Source: an uncultured Pseudomonadales bacterium (GTDB taxonomy: Bacteria; Pseudomonadota; Gammaproteobacteria; Pseudomonadales; IMCC2047). Taken from it: a stretch of 5,607 bases of DNA. Position numbers and translations under genes: made by a program. This document shows, one piece after another, positions 1-5,607 of this stretch (positions are counted from its first letter, which is position 1; each line of letters begins with the position of its first letter). The notes under the pieces were generated by a model. That model worked only from the letters and a program-made list of their open reading frames with translations, was not told where the DNA came from and did no database searches. The stretch covers positions 1-5,607 of the forward strand of contig CAMYKE010000119.1 in NCBI GenBank assembly GCA_947258895.1, in the 5' to 3' direction.

Positions 1-1679
<1,679 letters not shown>

Positions 1680-2654
1680 CTATTGCAACAGCGATAACTG
1701 GCGGCGCTCGAAATCACGAATTTTTTGCCGCGCGTGCTCGATGGTTTGCCCCGTCAACGTACTGTGCTGCTCGTCGCGCAGCTCCCCGCCGAGGTTTTTC
1801 ACCAGGCATTGAGCCGTTTCCAGCATATAATCGAAGGCCTGCATTGAATGACTGGGCCCTGGCAGACTCATGAAGAAGCTGACGCCCGGCGTCGTAAAAT
1901 GTTCCATCTCGTCCAGCTCAAAATAACCCGGCTTCACAACATTCGCCATGCTGAACTGAATCGGGCTGTTCGCCTTTTCACTCTCGGCGCGATGAAATAT
2001 ATTCATTTCCCCAAAGCGCATACCACAGGCGAGGATCACCCCCATCAACTCATCGCCTTTGAAGCCGGTGCCCTCGGGAGAGAACGCATTGATAACGATG
2101 ACCTCTTCCACTTCCCGGTCTGCAGCAGCGGGCCTCGGCTCCTTCGCCTCGGGTTCGTCCGGGGTGCTGGGAGCTAACTCGGGTTCGTCCGGCGTGCTGG
2201 CAGCAGGCTCGGGTTCGTCCCGGGCACTGGCAGCAGGCTCGATTTCCTCCCCGGTGCTGGCAGCTGGCTCGTCTTCGGCAAGCGCCGCATCGACATCGGA
2301 GGTCGCGACTCTTTCCGAATCATCTACAAACAGCGGGTCCGGACGCAGCTCCCGGTCTTCCGGAGAAAAAACGGGCTCATCAATGTCCTGATCCGAGCCG
2401 GCTTCCTCTGTCGCTTCGCCATCCGAGTCCGCCGCTTCCGCGCCGGACCTGCGCACCACTCGCACCGAACCACTGGGGAGCTCGCCATGAAAATAATCGA
2501 TGCGGTCCTCGTCGCGAAACTTGAGGTTCTTGTCGATCGCCAGTTTCAGGGAGCCCCGCTTGCGGGTGCGCGCTCGCCGGTAGCCATCGATCAGTACCCC
2601 GACTATCAGCACCGCGCCAATAACCAGCAACCACTCTCGTAAAGAAAAATCCAT
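1680..2654 (-). CDS. zipA: Cell division protein ZipA
   Basis: ZipA is an inner-membrane protein that binds the conserved C-terminal tail of FtsZ, anchoring and stabilising the Z ring at the division site. The complete protein is 324 residues, within the family's usual range, ending in TAG. The architecture is classic. A very short N-terminus precedes one transmembrane helix (about residues 8-22, WLLVIGAVLIVGVLI). A basic juxtamembrane patch follows (RRARTRKRG, 26-34), fitting an N-outside, C-cytoplasmic topology. A low-complexity linker (about 71-182) is rich in Glu, Asp, Ala and Pro, with 36 acidic against 7 basic residues in 71-180. The globular FtsZ-binding domain covers about 184-318, with recognisable family motifs FGEMNIFHR (214-222), MANVVKPG (236-243) and FTTPGVSFFM (253-262). 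The ATG is preceded by AGGA at 5 nt, and the hydrophobic segment starts at once, so this start is secure. The linker contains a four-copy ten-residue repeat. Its neighbours, smc upstream and ligA downstream, are the usual ones in Pseudomonas-like bacteria. Confidence 0.96.
   Translation of the reverse strand: MDFSLREWLLVIGAVLIVGVLIDGYRRARTRKRGSLKLAIDKNLKFRDEDRIDYFHGELPSGSVRVVRRSGAEAADSDGEATEEAGSDQDIDEPVFSPEDRELRPDPLFVDDSERVATSDVDAALAEDEPAASTGEEIEPAASARDEPEPAASTPDEPELAPSTPDEPEAKEPRPAAADREVEEVIVINAFSPEGTGFKGDELMGVILACGMRFGEMNIFHRAESEKANSPIQFSMANVVKPGYFELDEMEHFTTPGVSFFMSLPGPSHSMQAFDYMLETAQCLVKNLGGELRDEQHSTLTGQTIEHARQKIRDFERRQLSLLQ
2151..2270 (-). repeat. Four-copy 30-bp in-frame tandem repeat in the zipA linker
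   Basis: Four adjacent 30-bp units occupy 2151-2180, 2181-2210, 2211-2240 and 2241-2270. The middle two are nearly identical and the outer two more diverged. Each encodes one ten-residue unit with a pattern close to EPAASTPDEP (ZipA residues 129-168): EPAASTGEEI, EPAASARDEP, EPAASTPDEP, ELAPSTPDEP. The period is a multiple of three, so gain or loss of a unit would keep the frame and only change linker length. It lies wholly within the predicted disordered tether, not in a folded domain. Confidence 0.9.
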
Positions 2655-2659
2655 TCCAA

Positions 2660-2663
2660 TCCT
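2660..2663 (-). promoter_or_regulatory. Ribosome binding site of zipA
   Basis: AGGA lies 5 nt upstream of the zipA ATG at 2654, inside the 48-bp gap after smc. It is a good Shine-Dalgarno match at near-ideal spacing and fixes the start. The rest of the gap (2664-2702) is relatively AT-rich, with no hairpin plus T-run terminator and no paired -35/-10 boxes that I would defend. Confidence 0.7.
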
Positions 2664-2702
2664 ATTCGTGTTTTAACATTGCAGGCAGTGTATCAAATCC
2701 CG

Positions 2703-5607
2703 TCACCCAACCGCCATCGCCGCGGCTTCGTCAATATCAACCGATACCAGGCGCGAAACGCCGGGCTCATGCATGGTCACACCCATCATATGGTTCGCCA
2801 TTTCCATGGTCACCTTGTTATGGGTGATAAAGATAAACTGAACCTTCGCAGACATCTCCTCCACGATCTGGCAAAAGCGGCCGACGTTGGCGTCGTCCAG
2901 CGGGGCATCAACCTCGTCGAGCATGCAAAAGGGCGCCGGGTTGAGCCGGAAAATGGAAAATACCATCGAGATCGCCGTTAGCGCTTTCTCGCCACCCGAC
3001 AACAAGTGGATGGTACTATTGCGCTTTCCTGGCGGCCTTGCCATCACCGTAACACCGGTATCCAGCAGGTCCTCGCCGGTTAGTTCCAGATAGGCATGCC
3101 CGCCGCCAAATACTTTCGGAAATATTTCCTGCAAGCCCTTGTTGACCTGGTCGAAAGTGGCCTTGAATTTGGTACGGGATTCGCGATCGATCTTGCGAAT
3201 CGCATTCCCCAGTGTCTCCAGCGCCTTTTCGAGGTCATCGTTCTGCGCATCGAGGTAGGTCTTGCGCTCGGACTGGGTCTTGTACTCCTCGATCGCAGCC
3301 AGGTTAATTGCACCGAGGCGCTGAATCCGACCCTGGATGCGCTCGAGTTTCTGTTCCCAAACGTCGGCAACGGCATCCTCGGGCAACTGTTCCAACAGAG
3401 ATTTCAGGTCGCGGTGCATTTCCTGCAGTTGCTGTTCCAGGGTTTCACGCTGCACCCGCAGACCCTGTGCCTGTAATTTCAGCTGTTCCAGTTGACCGCG
3501 AATGCCTTCCACCTTGCGCTCAGCCTTGATCCTGGCTTGCTCGGACCGGTTCAGGCTATGCTCATGTTGCTCGACAGATTCACGCGCCGCACGCAACGCC
3601 TCCTCGAGTCCCAGGCGTTGCTGCAACTTTGCGTCAAGCGCCTGTTGCAGTCCTTCCAGCGGCTCACCCGAGGAATCGATATTCTGCTGCAATCCGGCCT
3701 GGCGCTCCGACAACGTGCTTACCTGAGACTGCAGGCGCTCCATTCCTTTGTGCAGGGCTTCCAACTGGGTGGTAACGGATTCCTTGCGCAAAGCACATTG
3801 GTGGGCCAGTTCCTTGTCACGGCGAGCCTGCTCGCGCACACTTGCCAGCTGTTCGCGGAGCCGGTCCCGCTCATTCAGCAGCGTTTCCCGCAGGCCCGTG
3901 TCCTCCTCGATCGCATCGAGGCACTGCTGCCAGGTCTCCCGTGCCTCAGCCAGGCGGAGCTTCTCCTGGGCGACATGTTCCGCGGCTTCTTCCATATCGT
4001 GCTCTATGCGCTGCTTGCGCATGTTCAGCTGCTCAACACGCGCCTTCTTGGCGCTCAATTGCGATTTAATATCTGCTTGCTGGCGGGTGAGTACATCCAG
4101 TTCGCGTTGTGCCGTTTCGCGCTGTTGTTCGTGATTTTTCAGTGACAGCAGCCCGGCATCCTGGTCGACACCCAATGCCTCGACCTGCTCGTCGAGTTCC
4201 GCAATTCGCAGTCGCAGCCGCTCCAGCTCCTCCTGGCGAGCCAGCATGTTGCTCGAATCCCCGGAGTCACGGCTCACCCGCAGCCAGCCCGGCCCCAGCC
4301 AGATACCATCCTGCGTTACGATCGATTCATGGGGCGCAAGCTGCGCCTGGTATGCCTTCGCCGCATCCAGGTCCGCCACCGCATAGACCCCCGCGAGCAA
4401 TGCCCCGAGTTCGATTTCTCCGCCGATTTTCGTCTGCAGCAGGCTCGGCGCTCCTGCCACAGCGGCTGCCGTGCGCGATGTTCCACCAACCAGGGTAATT
4501 GCACCCCTGGCAAAACCCGCCAGCGCTTGTGTCAGTGTCGTAACATCCTCGACACAGACTCCCTGCAGATGGTTTCCCAACACTACTTCAACCGCGGTCT
4601 CCCAGCCCTTCTCTACCTTGACCGCCTGCGCCAGCCGCTGGCGGCGCTGCAGCTGGTTGCGCTCCAGCCATTCCAGCACCGGTGTATCCTTCTGGCCCAG
4701 TGCGGACTGCTGTAATTCGTCCAGAGACGCAAACCGGCCCTGGTCTTCCTGCATCTTGCGTCGCGCCTGGTCGAGCCGGCGGCTGAGTACGGTATTCGAC
4801 TCGCGCTGCTGTTCAATGGTGGTTACGATGCCGGCCAGGCGCTCGCGTTGCGCCGTTTCCATGGCCTCGAGCCCGTTAAGTTGATTTTCGAGGGTCAGGA
4901 TTTTGGCGTCCTCCGGGTTACTGCCCAGGCTCACGCGCTCGCCCTCCAGTTTCTCCAGCCGTTGATCCCAGCGACCGATGCTCTGTTCGAACTGCTGAAT
5001 CCGGGATTGCTCTACTTCGGCACGCTGTCTCGGTTGCGACGATTTGGACTGGAACTCATCCCACCGCTGCTGCCATGCGTGCATCGCGGCATCCACTTCG
5101 CGGAGTGCGTTGCTGCTGGCCAGGTCCTGCTCGGCCAGCGTCACCAGTTCCGGTTCGATCTCCGCCAACATGGCTTGCAACTGGTCGATCCTCGATTGAT
5201 CTGCCTGCAAATCCGCGCGGGCCTCGTGCCAGTTCTTCACCGCTGCCGCCAGATCATCTTCGAGTTGGCGGGCGCGTTCTTCCGAGTGCTGGATTTTCTG
5301 CTCCTGACGCGCGATTTCGGTGCCAACCTCGTACAGCTCACCCTGCACCTTATGGAAACCTTCGTTCGCTTCCGCGCAGGCTTCACGCTGCTGCTCGATT
5401 TCAGACTCAAGCGCGCGCTGCTCCGCCTGTGCGGAGGCCAGCTCGACCTCCTGCCGGGAGATATCCTGTTCCTGCTGCGCACAATTGGCATGTAACACCT
5501 GCCAGCGAATCGCCTGCAACTCGGCCTTGAGATCACGCTCCTGCTGCTTGAACTCCGAATACTGCTCCGCCGCCCTGGCCTGACGTTGCAGGTGGTGCAG
5601 CTGGCGA
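2703..5607 (-). CDS. smc: Chromosome partition protein SMC (C-terminal ~967 residues; 5' end beyond window)
   Basis: SMC is the dimeric ATPase core of the SMC-ScpAB condensin that compacts and segregates the nucleoid. The frame is open from the edge at 5607 to a TGA at 2703-2705, giving 967 residues. Bacterial SMCs run to about 1,160-1,190, so roughly 200 N-terminal residues, including Walker A, are missing and no start codon can be given. Residues here count from the edge. About 1-310 is a Gln/Glu/Leu/Arg-rich coiled coil. About 324-449 is the hinge (GWETAVEVVLGNHLQGV at 334-350). About 455-755 is the returning coiled coil. About 760-967 is the C-terminal head, with RLGAINLAAIEEY, GGGHAYLELTGEDLLDTGV, the ABC signature LSGGEK (869-874; DNA 2985-3002), Walker B with D-loop FCMLDEVDAPLDD (893-905; DNA 2892-2930; catalytic Glu 898) and the H-loop ITHNK (DNA 2814-2828). 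The sequence resembles the Pseudomonas-type SMC, not MukB or the Rad50/SbcC family. The hinge lacks the usual paired glycines. It lies 48 bp upstream of zipA, probably in one transcript. Confidence 0.97.
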   Translation of the reverse strand, partial: RQLHHLQRQARAAEQYSEFKQQERDLKAELQAIRWQVLHANCAQQEQDISRQEVELASAQAEQRALESEIEQQREACAEANEGFHKVQGELYEVGTEIARQEQKIQHSEERARQLEDDLAAAVKNWHEARADLQADQSRIDQLQAMLAEIEPELVTLAEQDLASSNALREVDAAMHAWQQRWDEFQSKSSQPRQRAEVEQSRIQQFEQSIGRWDQRLEKLEGERVSLGSNPEDAKILTLENQLNGLEAMETAQRERLAGIVTTIEQQRESNTVLSRRLDQARRKMQEDQGRFASLDELQQSALGQKDTPVLEWLERNQLQRRQRLAQAVKVEKGWETAVEVVLGNHLQGVCVEDVTTLTQALAGFARGAITLVGGTSRTAAAVAGAPSLLQTKIGGEIELGALLAGVYAVADLDAAKAYQAQLAPHESIVTQDGIWLGPGWLRVSRDSGDSSNMLARQEELERLRLRIAELDEQVEALGVDQDAGLLSLKNHEQQRETAQRELDVLTRQQADIKSQLSAKKARVEQLNMRKQRIEHDMEEAAEHVAQEKLRLAEARETWQQCLDAIEEDTGLRETLLNERDRLREQLASVREQARRDKELAHQCALRKESVTTQLEALHKGMERLQSQVSTLSERQAGLQQNIDSSGEPLEGLQQALDAKLQQRLGLEEALRAARESVEQHEHSLNRSEQARIKAERKVEGIRGQLEQLKLQAQGLRVQRETLEQQLQEMHRDLKSLLEQLPEDAVADVWEQKLERIQGRIQRLGAINLAAIEEYKTQSERKTYLDAQNDDLEKALETLGNAIRKIDRESRTKFKATFDQVNKGLQEIFPKVFGGGHAYLELTGEDLLDTGVTVMARPPGKRNSTIHLLSGGEKALTAISMVFSIFRLNPAPFCMLDEVDAPLDDANVGRFCQIVEEMSAKVQFIFITHNKVTMEMANHMMGVTMHEPGVSRLVSVDIDEAAAMAVG

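Noticed and set aside
2664..2702. Possible promoter for zipA (TTGATA and TACACT-like hexamers)
   Set aside because: The candidate boxes are weak and not spaced at about 17 bp from a partner. In 48 bp of relatively AT-rich sequence such matches are expected by chance.
3492..4145. A 217-codon plus-strand open frame opposite smc
   Set aside because: It is antisense to the SMC coiled coil. Its Leu/Gln/Arg-rich translation mirrors the Gln/Glu/Leu codons of the real gene, and it shows no domain.
4848..5495. A 215-codon plus-strand open frame opposite smc
   Set aside because: Same mirror effect of GC-rich coiled-coil coding. The Leu/Phe/Arg-rich translation has no recognisable motif and lies wholly within a well-supported gene.
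5517..5519. A TTG that could be taken as the start of smc (a 938-residue protein)
   Set aside because: The same frame stays open for 29 further codons to the edge, and those residues (ending in EFKQQERDLKAE) are typical SMC coiled coil. The TTG is an internal leucine and the true start is outside the window.

Overview
The window holds three consecutive housekeeping genes, all on the minus strand, in the transcriptional order smc, zipA, ligA. The first and last are cut by the window edges. From high to low coordinates: the C-terminal ~967 residues of the chromosome-structure ATPase SMC (5607 down to 2703), a complete zipA for the FtsZ-anchoring division protein (2654 to 1680), and the N-terminal 551 residues of the NAD+-dependent DNA ligase LigA (1655 to 1). 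The gaps are 48 bp and 24 bp. Each contains a Shine-Dalgarno-like site for the next gene, and I see no terminator or convincing promoter in either, so co-transcription is the simplest reading.

The order smc-zipA-ligA, a genuine ZipA, and an SMC of Pseudomonas-like type (rather than MukB) point to a gammaproteobacterium outside the enterics. Pseudomonadales or Cellvibrionales-like lineages are the most likely, but I cannot name a genus. Base composition is moderately GC-rich and looks uniform. Nothing suggests horizontal transfer: no mobile elements, RNA genes or CRISPR arrays are visible.

The three proteins serve one theme, the chromosome and division cycle. SMC compacts and segregates the nucleoid, ZipA tethers FtsZ to the membrane at the division site, and LigA seals nicks in replication and repair. 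All key catalytic motifs within the window are intact.

I found no previously undescribed system. The points that merit a second look are modest: a four-copy 30-bp in-frame tandem repeat in zipA that builds part of a strongly acidic linker, an SMC hinge that has lost most of the paired-glycine motif of canonical bacterial SMCs, and the conserved linkage of the three genes.
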